Made by a program: the position numbers and the translations under genes. A stretch of DNA of 64,000 nucleotides, taken from assembly GCF_900108055.1 (NCBI RefSeq), contig NZ_FNWJ01000001.1:930001-994000 (forward strand). Reading direction: 5' to 3'. The notes under the pieces are model-generated. The model saw only the letters and a program-made list of their open reading frames with translations. It searched no databases and was not told the origin of the DNA. Shown piece after piece: positions 47,203-57,086 of this stretch (position 1 is its first letter; every line of letters starts with the position of its first letter). The DNA is from Thermoleophilum album (GTDB lineage: Bacteria > Actinomycetota > Thermoleophilia > Solirubrobacterales > Thermoleophilaceae).

Positions 47203-48123
47203 ATGAGTCGCTTCGAGGACGCTTGCATCATCACCTGCGCGATCTCAGGTGTAGTCGCCAACCGCCAGCAGTGCCCGGCGATCCCCTACACGCCCGCCGA
47301 GTACGCGGCGGAGGCGCGGCGGGCAGTCGACGAGGGCGCGGCGATGATCCACATCCACGCACGCCGGCCGGACGGCACGCCGAGCTTCGAGGTCGAGGAC
47401 TTCCGGGCGATCACGCGGGCGATCCTCGAGGAGGTCGGCGACGTCGTCATCAACTACTCGACCGGCGCGGTGGGCGTGCCCGTCGATAAGCGGATCGCTT
47501 ATCTGTGCGAGCTCCGTCCCGACGTGGCGGCGCTGAACATGGGGTCGATGAACTATGCGAAGTACTCGCCGCGACGGAAGGATTTCGTCTTCAAGATGGT
47601 GTTCGAGAACTCGTTCGACACGATCATCGAGTTCTGCCGCGCGATGCGCGAGTTGGGTATCCGCCCCGAGCACGAGTGCTTCGACGTTGGGCACGTAGCG
47701 AGCCTCGAGCCGCTCCTAGACATGGGGCTCGTCGACGAGCCCCTGCAGGTGCAGTGCGTGATGGGTGTGCTCGGCGGGATTCCGGCGACGCCGCGTCACC
47801 TTCGCTACATGGCCGACGAGGTGCCCGGCGGGGCGGAGTCGCGCAACAACTGGGGGGTGATCGGTATCAGCCGCGATCAGTGGCGACTGATCGCCACGGC
47901 AGCCGCAATGGGAGGGAATGTGAGAGCCGGACTCGAGGACAACTTCTACCTGCCGAATGGCGAGATGGCGCGCTCGAACGGCGATCTGATCGCCGAGGCA
48001 CGGCGCATCGTGGAGGCGGTGGGCCGGCGCCCGGCGACGGTTGCTGAGGCGCGTGAGCTGCTCGGCGTGCCGCGGCGGGAGGTCGGGGTCTTCGCCGAGG
48101 TCGCTAGTGGGGCGGGGGCGTAG
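47203..48123 (+). CDS. Beta-keto acid cleavage enzyme (BKACE, DUF849 family)
   Basis: 306 residues. BKACE enzymes condense a beta-keto carboxylate with acetyl-CoA to give acetoacetate and a new acyl-CoA, with a zinc held by two His and a Glu. Here the His pair is H50 and H52 (AAMIHIHARRPDG) and the Glu is in VRAGLEDNFYLPNG. The N-terminus ACIITCAISG and the GGIPATPRHLRYM segment also match. Substrate specificity is unknown. It sits 16 bases after the carboxylase subunit and overlaps the CoA-transferase start. Confidence 0.92.
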   Translation: MSRFEDACIITCAISGVVANRQQCPAIPYTPAEYAAEARRAVDEGAAMIHIHARRPDGTPSFEVEDFRAITRAILEEVGDVVINYSTGAVGVPVDKRIAYLCELRPDVAALNMGSMNYAKYSPRRKDFVFKMVFENSFDTIIEFCRAMRELGIRPEHECFDVGHVASLEPLLDMGLVDEPLQVQCVMGVLGGIPATPRHLRYMADEVPGGAESRNNWGVIGISRDQWRLIATAAAMGGNVRAGLEDNFYLPNGEMARSNGDLIAEARRIVEAVGRRPATVAEARELLGVPRREVGVFAEVASGAGA

Positions 48124-48125
48124 TG

Positions 48126-49340
<1,215 letters not shown>

Positions 49341-49362
49341 GGGGTTGCGGTCGCGGCGCGCG

Positions 49363-50127
49363 ATGCCCCACGATCAGCCGACACCGGCGAGCCGCGCTGA
49401 TGCACACACGGACGATCAGGGTGCGCCGAACGGACGGCGCGAGCACTTACTAAAAATTAGCGAGCTCGCCCGCGAGAGCGGGGTGAGCACGGCGACGATT
49501 AAGCACTATCTGCGCGAAGGGCTGCTTCCCGAGCCGGTCAAGACCTCGCGCAACATGGCGTACTACCCGCGCGAGTTCGTCGACCGCATCAAGCTGATCA
49601 AGCAGCTGCAGGAGGAGCGGTTCCTGCCCTTGCGCCTGATCAAGACGATGCTCGAGGAGGACCCGGAAAGAGCACGTGCGCTGGTCGAGCTCGAAGATCG
49701 GATCCTCGAGCGCGCGCTCGAGGGAGAGCGCGAACGCACACCTCGGGCGGAGCTCGAACGCCGCTACGGCGTGCCGGGCGAGGTGCTCGATCGGCTCGCC
49801 GAGCTCGGCGTGCTTTCGCCGGACGGAGACGGCTACTCGCCGCTCGACGTGCAGATTGTCGAAGCGATCGGGCGCTTTCGAGCCGGCGGCTACGACGAGC
49901 GGCTGGGCTTCACCGTTTACGACACGTTGCGCTATAAGCGACTATTAGAGGAGCTCGCGCGCGAGGAGATCGCAGTGCTGATGGAGCGCCTTGCGGGACG
50001 CATGGCGACGGAGCGCGCGGTGGCTTTGATCGAGGCCGGAGTCGACCCATTGCACGACCTTATTGCGGCGCTGCACCGCAAGTTGTTGCTGCAGGAGCTG
50101 CGGCGCATGCGCGGACAGCAGGACTAA
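49363..50127 (+). CDS. MerR-family transcriptional regulator
   Basis: 254 residues from the ATG at 49363 (a TTG at 49345 is also in frame). After about 30 polar residues the MerR helix-turn-helix reads ISELARESGVSTATIKHYLR and EGLLPEPVKTSRNMAYYPRE. A long second part (about 110-250) is unusual for the family and may bind an acyl-CoA-like effector. It closes the plus-strand catabolic operon 22 bp after the CoA-transferase, so it probably controls this locus. Confidence 0.88.
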   Translation: MPHDQPTPASRADAHTDDQGAPNGRREHLLKISELARESGVSTATIKHYLREGLLPEPVKTSRNMAYYPREFVDRIKLIKQLQEERFLPLRLIKTMLEEDPERARALVELEDRILERALEGERERTPRAELERRYGVPGEVLDRLAELGVLSPDGDGYSPLDVQIVEAIGRFRAGGYDERLGFTVYDTLRYKRLLEELAREEIAVLMERLAGRMATERAVALIEAGVDPLHDLIAALHRKLLLQELRRMRGQQD

Positions 50128-50145
50128 CGCCAGCGATACGCGTCG

Positions 50146-51051
50146 CTAGCGACCCGGCGCTGTCCGAACAACCGGTGCTGCTGAGAGTGCAGCCCCGCGC
50201 ACCCGCGAAAGCAGCGAAAACACGGTCGCTAAGGGTTCGTCGCGCCTGATCATGATGCGGCGCAACGCCAGTGGGTCGTCGCTGCGCGCGGCTAGCCCGG
50301 GCAGCTCGGTTTGAGCCGCGCGGTAGCCGGCTGCCGCGACCGCGCGCTCGACGCGACGATCGAAACGCCCTGCCGGGTAACAAAAATCGCTGGCCTGGAC
50401 ACCGAATAAGCGTGAGATCAGCCTCCGCGAGCCAACTAGCTCGTGTCGCAGTTGCGGTGCGCTGGCCTGGGTGAGGTCGGGATGGGTGAGCGTATGCGAC
50501 GCGATCTCCCAGCCCGCCGAGTAGAGCGCGCGCACCTCAGGGGGGCGAAGTCCATCGGGCGAGTGCAGCTCGGCGAGCTCGAGGTTCAGCACGCCCGGCC
50601 AGTGCAAACGCTGCAGGACCGGGAAGGCGAAGCGGTAGACGCTCGCGTACCCGTCGTCGAAGGTGAGCACGACCGGTCGCTCGGGCAACGTCGCGCGTCC
50701 GCGCCAGGCCCTTATCACGCGCTCCAGCGTTACCGCCTGGAAGCCCCTTTGCCTGAGCCAAGAAACGATCCTCGCGAACTTCGCCGGGTCGAGGTAAAGC
50801 TCGGGATAGCGGGCCCCTGGTGGCGGGTTGCGAATCTCGTGAAACCCGAGCACCGGCACGCTCGCCGGTACCACGCCACGGACGCCGAGTGCGCGGCGCC
50901 GCTGGATGGAACTGGCCGCTGGCCGGTGTGGCGCGCGTCCGGCCAGGCGCTGCGGTGCGCTGCGACCGCCACCGCAGCCGGCCGTCGCGAGCGCAGCTAT
51001 AGCCCCCATTACTACGAGCGGACGAAACCAGGCGCGGCGCTCTCTGGGCAT
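50146..51051 (-). CDS. Polysaccharide deacetylase-family lipoprotein
   Basis: 301 residues from the ATG at 51051. NodB-type carbohydrate esterase 4 fold: VVLTFDDGYASVYRFAFPVL with the catalytic and metal Asp, and EIASHTLTHPDLTQ with the metal His pair. The N-terminus has Arg residues, a hydrophobic stretch and lipobox TAGC (ALATAGCGGG), so it is likely anchored outside the membrane. It would deacetylate or otherwise trim a cell-wall or surface glycan. GGGGA precedes the start by three bases. Confidence 0.88.
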   Translation of the reverse strand: MPRERRAWFRPLVVMGAIAALATAGCGGGRSAPQRLAGRAPHRPAASSIQRRRALGVRGVVPASVPVLGFHEIRNPPPGARYPELYLDPAKFARIVSWLRQRGFQAVTLERVIRAWRGRATLPERPVVLTFDDGYASVYRFAFPVLQRLHWPGVLNLELAELHSPDGLRPPEVRALYSAGWEIASHTLTHPDLTQASAPQLRHELVGSRRLISRLFGVQASDFCYPAGRFDRRVERAVAAAGYRAAQTELPGLAARSDDPLALRRIMIRRDEPLATVFSLLSRVRGAALSAAPVVRTAPGR

Positions 51052-51194
51052 TGGTCCCCGCAAGTCGCAAGGCACTGGCAGCGGTCGTCGGCAAGCTAGC
51101 GAGTGGCAGTGCTGAAACCCGCGCGCGACGCGCAGCGTCGCTCGCGACTTGCGGCGCACGGCCATCGGCGCACGGCCATCGGCGCGTGGCGGCG

Positions 51195-51200
51195 TAGACT
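51195..51200 (+). promoter_or_regulatory. -10 element of the nitrilase-family gene, apparently leaderless
   Basis: TAGACT ends seven bases before the GTG at 51208. The frame is open further upstream, but this hexamer favours the short start. Confidence 0.43.
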
Positions 51201-51207
51201 CGCGAGC

Positions 51208-52029
51208 GTGGTCGGCGCGGTGGTGCAGATGAACTCCGGTGAGGATCGCGAGGCAAATCTCGCGCGTGCCGAAGAGCTCGTGCGTCGCGCCGCCGCCCAC
51301 GGCGCCCGGCTTGTGGTGCTGCCCGAGAAGTTCAACCGGCTCGGTCGCCCGCAGTTCTGCGCCGAGCGTGCGGAGGGGCTCGATGGCCCGACCGTCGAGT
51401 GGGCAAGGCGACTGGCCAGCGAACTCGCGATCGACCTAGTCGCCGGTTCGCTGCTCGAGCGCCGGCCCGAGGGGCCGCCGGCGAACGCGGCCGTGCACGT
51501 GCGCCCCGACGGCGAGATCGCGGCCGTCTACCGCAAGATCCACCTCTTCGACGTCGATGTCGGATCGACCAGCTACCGCGAGTCGGCCTACGAGTCACGG
51601 GGCGATCGGGTAGTAGTGAGCGAGCTTGCCGATGGCACGAAGCTGGGGCTGGCGATTTGTTACGACCTGCGCTTCCCCGAACTGTTTCGCTGTCTCGCGC
51701 TCGCGGGCGCACAGGTCGTGGCGCTCCCGGCTGCCTTCACCGTTCCCACCGGCCGCGCGCACTGGGAAGTGTTGGTGCGTGCACGCGCGATCGAGAACCA
51801 GTTGTTCGTGTTGGCTGCTGGACAGGTCGGTCGACATCCGCCGGATCACGAAAGCTTTGGGCACTCGCTGGTTGTCGATCCCTGGGGCGCAGTGCTGGCG
51901 CGGGTAGCCGCCGGCGAGGGAGTCGCCGGTGCCCGGCTCGAGTTCGCCCGCCAGCGCGAGCTGCGCGCTCGTTTGCCGGTGCTCAGCCAGCGGGTTCCAG
52001 ACGCTTATCGGGTGCCCGTGCACGCTTGA
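51208..52029 (+). CDS. Carbon-nitrogen hydrolase (nitrilase superfamily)
   Basis: 273 residues from the GTG at 51208 (MVGAVVQMNSGEDREANL). The catalytic triad Glu-Lys-Cys is E40 (VVLPEKFNR), K110 (VYRKIHLFDVDV) and C151 (LAICYDLRFPELFR). The pattern fits the Nit2/omega-amidase branch, which hydrolyses amides such as alpha-ketoglutaramate or deaminated glutathione. A frame 35 codons longer exists but begins without family sequence. Confidence 0.92.
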   Translation: MVGAVVQMNSGEDREANLARAEELVRRAAAHGARLVVLPEKFNRLGRPQFCAERAEGLDGPTVEWARRLASELAIDLVAGSLLERRPEGPPANAAVHVRPDGEIAAVYRKIHLFDVDVGSTSYRESAYESRGDRVVVSELADGTKLGLAICYDLRFPELFRCLALAGAQVVALPAAFTVPTGRAHWEVLVRARAIENQLFVLAAGQVGRHPPDHESFGHSLVVDPWGAVLARVAAGEGVAGARLEFARQRELRARLPVLSQRVPDAYRVPVHA

Positions 52030-52113
52030 GCCGGGGCGAGCTGCGCAGCCGGCGCACCGTCCCAGCGGGAGCGCCGCGCCGCAGGGGGTTACCTGGGCGC
52101 GCGCCATCGCCGC

Positions 52114-52971
52114 TCACCACCGGGCATCGTGGAACTCCATAACACCGGTTCCGGTAACGAGCCGTAGGCCGCCGGGCAGTTCGCCGCTGAACGCACCGAA
52201 GGGCTGGCGGTAGTCGATTGCGATCAACCCCAGCCGCAGGCGTTCTGAGCGCTTGCTCCAGGGGCGAAAGTGCAGGGTGGTGCTTTCGTCGGGGCAGTGC
52301 ACGGCGGTGAGATCGTCTTCAAACTCAACGGCCGGCACTTCGTACGGCTCGCCGGCGACCCACACCGTTCGCTCGCTCGCTTGCGGGGAGTCGTGGATAC
52401 CACGCACGGGGTTCCAGGCGACAGTCTCCCCGGAGCTTGCTGTGCCCACGCCCGCGCACCAACGCCAGCGGGTGCGCCGCGGGTGGTAGCCGGCGCTTTC
52501 GTCGAGCAGCGCACCGCCTTCGAAGTTTTGCGTCGTGCGGTTCCGTCTGAGTCGCGCGCGAGCGGGTCCGTATCGCTTGCGTGTCCAAGCGAAGCTGCGG
52601 CCGGTTGGCGAGATCACCTCCACCTCGCCGCCGGGAGACGCCTCGAGTGTGAACTCAGTTGCACCGCAGCGCACGTAAACCCGCTCGGGCGCGACTGAGA
52701 AACGCCGCAAGAAAGGCGCCGCACGACCCACGAGAGCGCCATCGGGGGTCGCGATCGCCCACCACCGTCGAGGCAGTCCGGCGATCTCGGCGACGGCCGC
52801 GCAGGCGACAAGCTCGCGGCTTGCGAACAACATGTAGGTCCAGCGCTTGCGCGGTCGGCCTCTGTGCCAGAGCGGCATCGCTGCGGGTGGCAAGGGGACT
52901 CCTGGCAGTTCGAGTTGCCGCCGTCTCAGCGGGCGCGACGGCACCTGACTTAGCTCCCCGGGGGCCCTCAC
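52114..52971 (-). CDS. DUF2804 family protein
   Basis: 285 residues from the GTG at 52971. Function unknown. The family block GYHPRRTRWRWCAGVGTASS with ETVAWNPVRGIHDSPQASER and W(V)AGEPYEVPAVEFED is clear. Proteins of this kind are soluble beta-rich domains without known catalytic residues. The GTG is supported by a promoter TTGACG-N16-TAAAGT upstream. It diverges from a TetR regulator, with a palindrome between them. Confidence 0.8.
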   Translation of the reverse strand: MRAPGELSQVPSRPLRRRQLELPGVPLPPAAMPLWHRGRPRKRWTYMLFASRELVACAAVAEIAGLPRRWWAIATPDGALVGRAAPFLRRFSVAPERVYVRCGATEFTLEASPGGEVEVISPTGRSFAWTRKRYGPARARLRRNRTTQNFEGGALLDESAGYHPRRTRWRWCAGVGTASSGETVAWNPVRGIHDSPQASERTVWVAGEPYEVPAVEFEDDLTAVHCPDESTTLHFRPWSKRSERLRLGLIAIDYRQPFGAFSGELPGGLRLVTGTGVMEFHDARW

Positions 52972-52990
52972 ACCAACCAATTCGGGCAGC

Positions 52991-53020
52991 ACTTTAGACT
53001 GCCAGATTGACTCGTCAATC
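52991..53020 (-). promoter_or_regulatory. DUF2804 promoter overlapped by a palindrome
   Basis: Minus strand TTGACG (53013-53018) and TAAAGT (52991-52996) are 16 bp apart. GATTGAC-TC-GTCAATC (53005-53020), a perfect inverted repeat, covers the -35 box. The adjacent divergent TetR gene is the likely source of the binding protein. Confidence 0.6.
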
Positions 53021-53080
53021 AAAGGCGGTCGCTCGTACCGCAGGGCGCAGCGAGACGGCCGCCCACTCACTCGCTTTTCG

Positions 53081-53725
53081 ATGGCAGCGGGAGCGCGTTC
53101 AGCTTCGAGCGGGTCGGCCGACAAGCGCCGACTGATTCTCGACGCTGCGATCCGAGTCTTCGCCGAGCGCGGCTTCCACCAGTGCCGGGTCTCCGATGTG
53201 GCCGACGAAGCGGGAGTCGCGTACGGGCTCGTTTACCACTACTTCCGCTCGAAGGAGGAGATCCTCAACACCCTGTTCCTCGAGCGCTGGCAGCTGATGC
53301 TCGACGCGATCGCCGAGATCGACCGTCGCGATCTGCCAGCCCGCGAGAAGCTCGCGCACGTGGCAGCGTTCATCGTCGATTCTTACCGCCACGACCCAAA
53401 CCTGATGAAAGTGATCATCGTCGAGGTCACGCGCTCCTCGCACTCGTTCGGGGCACGCCACCTCGGGAAGATCCGGGAGGCCTACGACGGCATAGCGAGA
53501 ATCGTCGAGCGCGCCCAGCGCGAGGGCTCATTTCGACAGGACATTCCCGCTGACTTCGGTGCGCTCTTCTTCTACGGCGCGATCGAGCAGCTCCTGACAG
53601 GATGGATCTTCGGCATGCTCCCGACCACCGAAGAGGAGTTCGAGCGTGCCAAACGCCTCGTCGTTGAGGCACTCTGTAGCGGGCTCGAGCTGACGCCGAC
53701 AACGGGACGCGCACTCGCACGTTGA
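53081..53725 (+). CDS. TetR-family transcriptional regulator (FadR-like)
   Basis: 214 residues. Helix-turn-helix: AAIRVFAERGFHQCRVSDVA followed by DEAGVAYGLVYHYFRSKEEI. The C-terminal ligand pocket sequence (HDPNLMKVIIVEVTRSSHSF) resembles acyl-CoA-responsive FadR-type TetR proteins of Bacillus and Thermus. It diverges from the DUF2804 gene with an operator-like palindrome 61-76 bp before its start. Confidence 0.9.
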   Translation: MAAGARSASSGSADKRRLILDAAIRVFAERGFHQCRVSDVADEAGVAYGLVYHYFRSKEEILNTLFLERWQLMLDAIAEIDRRDLPAREKLAHVAAFIVDSYRHDPNLMKVIIVEVTRSSHSFGARHLGKIREAYDGIARIVERAQREGSFRQDIPADFGALFFYGAIEQLLTGWIFGMLPTTEEEFERAKRLVVEALCSGLELTPTTGRALAR

Positions 53726-53784
53726 GCGGGCGGCCCCGGGCGGGCTCTCGCCTTCGCGCCGGTATCTCTGCTTGAATCCGCGCC

Positions 53785-53931
53785 GTGGGTGGGAGCGAGG
53801 TCGTTAAACGTCTCGCCTGGAATGGCTTGCTTGCGGCGACCGGTGCGCTTGCTGCCTACCTTGCGAATCGGCTGGCGGCGGCGATTTGGTGGCGCTTAAC
53901 CGGTGAACGACCGCCCGACGAGCGCGCGTGA
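53785..53931 (+). CDS. Small membrane protein (DUF4235-like)
   Basis: 48 residues, GTG start. VVKRLAWNGLLAATGALAAY followed by LANRLAAAIWWRLTGERP looks like a short DUF4235-type membrane protein with one helix. It ends in TGA at 53929-53931, overlapping the next GTG by four bases (GTGA). It is the first gene of a four-gene membrane cassette. Confidence 0.72.
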   Translation: MGGSEVVKRLAWNGLLAATGALAAYLANRLAAAIWWRLTGERPPDERA

Positions 53932-54197
53932 CCCTACCCCCGCAAACACAGGCCGGAGCTGAGACCGTCGGTGAGGCACGGTCGCCGGGGAGCACTCCCC
54001 GTGCCGCCGGACCGGCAGCTGCAACCGGTCCGAACGATGCGCGAACCGGCACGCGCGGATCCCCCGGTGCAGAGAGCCTTGGCGCCGCCGCGGCACTGGG
54101 TGGCACCGAAGACAAGCGGGCGGCCTTGGAGCTAGCTGGTGCGTTCGTCTTGGGCGTCGCGTTCGCGGCGCTCTTGCGTCGGGCAGTGGCGCGATGA
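53928..54197 (+). CDS. Hypothetical protein with a C-terminal membrane helix
   Basis: 89 residues, not recognised. The first 55 are Ala/Gly/Thr/Pro-rich and look disordered; the last 28 (ALELAGAFVLGVAFAALLRR) form a hydrophobic helix followed by basic residues. It overlaps the previous gene by GTGA and the next by ATGA, which argues that it is translated as part of the cassette. Confidence 0.6.
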   Translation: MTLPPQTQAGAETVGEARSPGSTPRAAGPAAATGPNDARTGTRGSPGAESLGAAAALGGTEDKRAALELAGAFVLGVAFAALLRRAVAR

Positions 54198-54679
54198 ACG
54201 TGCCCGACGGTCATACGCGCGAGGTACAGGACGGCGCCCAGGCGCGCTCGCTCGCCGAGATCGTCGCCGACGTTTCGGCCCATTCGGCGCGCATCGTGCG
54301 TGAGGAGATCGCGCTCGCCAAGGCCGAGGTTGCGACCAAGCTTTCGAGCCTTTGGCGTGGAGCTCTAATCGCGGCCGCCGCCGGCGTGTTCTTGCTGGCC
54401 GCCGTCGTCACCGCCCTGCACGCCATTTCCTTGTTGATCGCCGACCTGCTGGGCGCCGCATCGTGGGTCGGCTACGCCGTCGTTACGTTGCTGCTTGTGG
54501 CGTCCGCGGTGGTTGCCGGCTGGGTCGCCTGGCGGCTCTTGCGGCGCGGTGCGCCGCCAACTCCGGAGCTTGCGATCGAGGAGGCCCGACGGACGCGTGC
54601 CGAAATCACCGGCGACGGCGCGGGCTCGATCTCGCACCGGCCGTCCACTGCTACCGCGGAAAGTCAGGAGGCTCACTAG
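54194..54679 (+). CDS. Holin-X/phage-holin superfamily III-like membrane protein
   Basis: 161 residues. An amphipathic N-terminus (LAEIVADVSAHSARIVREEI) and KAEVATKLSSLWRGAL lead to two membrane helices near residues 55-82 and 90-115, then a polar tail. This fits the actinobacterial Holin-X/DUF1469 family (PF07332), usually chromosomal and not phage lysis genes. It is coupled to the gene upstream and is followed immediately by the DUF3618 gene. Confidence 0.82.
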   Translation: MNVPDGHTREVQDGAQARSLAEIVADVSAHSARIVREEIALAKAEVATKLSSLWRGALIAAAAGVFLLAAVVTALHAISLLIADLLGAASWVGYAVVTLLLVASAVVAGWVAWRLLRRGAPPTPELAIEEARRTRAEITGDGAGSISHRPSTATAESQEAH

Positions 54680-54901
54680 GTGCAGCGTTCGCCGGAGGAG
54701 ATCAGGCACTCGCTGGAGCTCGCCCGCCGTGATTTGGCGCGCTCGCTCGAGGAATTGCGCGCCAAGACGGTCGAGCTGTCGGATTGGCGCCTCCAGTTTC
54801 GGCGACACCGGCGAGCTGCGCTGATCGGGGCGGTCGCCGCCGGCTTCGTGCTCGGCGGCGGCCTTGCCGCCCTCACGAACTGGATCGCCGGCCGTCGCTG
54901 A
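54680..54901 (+). CDS. DUF3618 family protein
   Basis: 73 residues with a GTG start directly after the previous stop. The start RSPEEIRHSLELARRDLARS followed by LEELRAKTVEL is the DUF3618 heptad-like helix, and a single membrane helix (AALIGAVAAGFVLGGGLAAL) ends it. DUF3618 and Holin-X proteins are regularly adjacent in actinobacteria; function unknown. Confidence 0.85.
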   Translation: MQRSPEEIRHSLELARRDLARSLEELRAKTVELSDWRLQFRRHRRAALIGAVAAGFVLGGGLAALTNWIAGRR

Positions 54902-54904
54902 CGC

Positions 54905-56071
54905 TCAGCCAGCGCTGCCGGGGGCGCCGCGGCGCGCTTCGGTGCCGAGGGCGCCGACCTGCGCTCGCGCGCTTACCGCACGCCACGACTGCCACTCGCG
55001 AATCGCGAGCTGAACCGAAGCCGCCACCGGGATCGCGACGAGCGCCCCGAAAACACCGAGCAGTGTGGCGCCGAAGAGCACTGACACGATCACCACAAAC
55101 GGATGAACCTGCACGGTCCGGCGTTGCACCTGTGGCTGCACGACGTGGTTCTCGAGCTGCTGGTAGACGACTGCCCAGATCACCCAGGCGATGGTGGCGG
55201 TCGGGAAGTTGACAAAGACCGTCACCAGCCCGACTACCAGGGCGGCCAGCGTCGCGCCGACCAGCGGTATCAGCGAAAACAGGCCTTGCACCATCGCGAG
55301 GGGGAGGGCAAAGGGAACCTTGAGAACCGTCAGCACTACGTAAGAGAGCGTCCCTGAGAGCGCCGAGATCGCAAGCGCGCCAGCCGCGTAGCCGCCGACC
55401 GCGCGTCCGGTGCCGTCGATCCAACGCTCGAGACTTGCGCGTTGGCCGGGTGGGCGCGTGGCGAGCGCGGCATCGATCCAGCGGCGGCCGTTCGCCAGCA
55501 AGAAGGCGGCCAGTACCAGCACCGTGACGATCGTGAAAAGGGAGTTCACGACTGTGAAGCCGACGTCCCGCAGCGCCTTTGCGGCGTCGGGCACGCGCTG
55601 CGGCAAGCGTGCGGCCTCCTGTCGCACTCGCTCGGTGACGCGATAGTCGCGGTCGATCTTGCGCAGCGTTGGGTTGCGGGCGACGAAGCGCTCGAGGTCG
55701 CGTGCGTAAACCGGTGCGTTGCGTGCCAGCTGCTGCGCCTCGCGCACCAACGGCGGGATCACTGCCGCGGCCAGTCCGACCGGGACCGCCAGCATCACCA
55801 AGTAGACGACCGCGATCGCGAGGGCACGGCGCCGAAGCACGCGCTCGAGACGGCGCACTGGTCCGGCCAGCACCGTCGCCAGGAAGGCCGCCGCCAAGAT
55901 CCAGGACAGCGGCTGTCGCAGCAGCCATAGGAGATAGAGGCCGCCAACGACCGCCGCAGCAACCAGCAAGGAACGCGCGACGGTGCGCGGTGGTAGGTCG
56001 AGCACGATTCTGCTGGCGCCGCCTCCGTCTTCGGCCGGTGGTGATTGTGGGGATTCGCTCATCGAGCTCAA
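54905..56071 (-). CDS. AI-2E family transporter
   Basis: 388 residues with seven or eight hydrophobic segments. Family sequences: LLWLLRQPLSWILAAAFLAT, PPLVREAQQLARNAPVYARD in the outside loop, LVLAAFLLANGRRWIDAALA and MVQGLFSLIPLVGATLAALV. Members of this family include the AI-2 exporter TqsA and Na+/H+ antiporters, so transport specificity is open. Its start overlaps the degV stop (ATGA), linking the two on the minus strand. Confidence 0.92.
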   Translation of the reverse strand: MSSMSESPQSPPAEDGGGASRIVLDLPPRTVARSLLVAAAVVGGLYLLWLLRQPLSWILAAAFLATVLAGPVRRLERVLRRRALAIAVVYLVMLAVPVGLAAAVIPPLVREAQQLARNAPVYARDLERFVARNPTLRKIDRDYRVTERVRQEAARLPQRVPDAAKALRDVGFTVVNSLFTIVTVLVLAAFLLANGRRWIDAALATRPPGQRASLERWIDGTGRAVGGYAAGALAISALSGTLSYVVLTVLKVPFALPLAMVQGLFSLIPLVGATLAALVVGLVTVFVNFPTATIAWVIWAVVYQQLENHVVQPQVQRRTVQVHPFVVIVSVLFGATLLGVFGALVAIPVAASVQLAIREWQSWRAVSARAQVGALGTEARRGAPGSAG

Positions 56072-56958
56072 CCCAGGAACCGTGGGTCCAGCCCGCCGAG
56101 GCCGATCAGTCCGGGCCCGGTATGGACGGCCAGAACGGGCCCGATTTCGCTAACGAAGTGCGGCTCAGAGCGGAAGATCTCGCGGCAACGCTCGACCAGC
56201 GTGTGGCAACTTTCGGGATCCGCGACGTGTTGCACTGCCCAAGCGGTTTGGCCGGCGTCGCGCAGCTCGCGCGCATACTCGAGCATCCGTTCGATTAGGC
56301 GGCGATGCGTGCGGACCCGCTCGACCGGCACCATCTCACCGTCGAGCGTGAGTATCGGCTTCAGCTTGAGGGCGGTGCCAAGCCACGCGCGCGCGGCCCC
56401 GATGCGCCCGCCGCGACGGAGGTACTCCAGGGTGTCGATACCGAACCACATCCGCAACGATCCACGCGCGGCCTCAACGCGCTGCTCAATCCGCGCCGGG
56501 TCCTCGCCGAGCTGTGCGCCTGCCGCCGCGACCAGCGTGAGGAAACCGAGCCCGCCGGCGGCGCTGCGCGAGTCGATCACGTGCACTCGCTCGCCACCGC
56601 GGCCGCGTCGCTCGAGCTCTTCGGCGGCGCGGCGCGCGGACTCCACGGTCCCCGAAAGCCCGCCGGAGATGTGGATCGAGACGATTTCCCGACCGTCGGT
56701 CAGAAGCGGCTCGTAGACCTTCAAGAAGTCGCCGACCGACGGCTGTGAGGTGGTCGGCAGCCGCTCGCTGCTACGTAGTCGCTGGTGGAAGGCAGCCTGA
56801 TCAGCGATCTCGGTCTCCGGTACCTGCCGCTCGTCTTCGACCACGTAGAGCGGCACGACACGGATCTGGTGCTGCTCGATGACGTCTGGGGGCAGGTAGC
56901 AGGTGCTGTCGGTGACGACGACTACTTGCGCTTGTGGTCCGGCGGTTGGCTCGCGCAT
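56068..56958 (-). CDS. DegV family fatty-acid-binding protein
   Basis: 296 residues. DegV/FakB fold that holds a fatty acid, presenting it to a kinase partner in some bacteria. Characteristic segments: VVVVTDSTCYLPPDVIEQHQ, the TSQPSVGDFLKVYEPL ligand segment, SIHISGGLSGTVESARRA and FGIDTLEYLRRGGRIGAARA. No FakA-type kinase gene is in the window. TAGGCT lies ten bases before the ATG. Confidence 0.93.
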   Translation of the reverse strand: MREPTAGPQAQVVVVTDSTCYLPPDVIEQHQIRVVPLYVVEDERQVPETEIADQAAFHQRLRSSERLPTTSQPSVGDFLKVYEPLLTDGREIVSIHISGGLSGTVESARRAAEELERRGRGGERVHVIDSRSAAGGLGFLTLVAAAGAQLGEDPARIEQRVEAARGSLRMWFGIDTLEYLRRGGRIGAARAWLGTALKLKPILTLDGEMVPVERVRTHRRLIERMLEYARELRDAGQTAWAVQHVADPESCHTLVERCREIFRSEPHFVSEIGPVLAVHTGPGLIGLGGLDPRFLG

Positions 56959-57086
56959 CGGCGAGCGCAGCCTAAACCAGCGTCCGACAGCACTTCCGCT
57001 GCAGGGCCGGACGCAACCAGTCGCCGTTCCTAAACTCGTCGCAGAAGCCCGTCGATTGTTCGGGCGCGACCTGGAGGTCGACGAGA

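Noticed and set aside
54194-54901. Prophage remnant, because of the holin-like family name
   Set aside because: Holin-X and DUF3618 genes are ordinary actinobacterial chromosomal genes; no integrase, capsid, lysin or att repeats are nearby.
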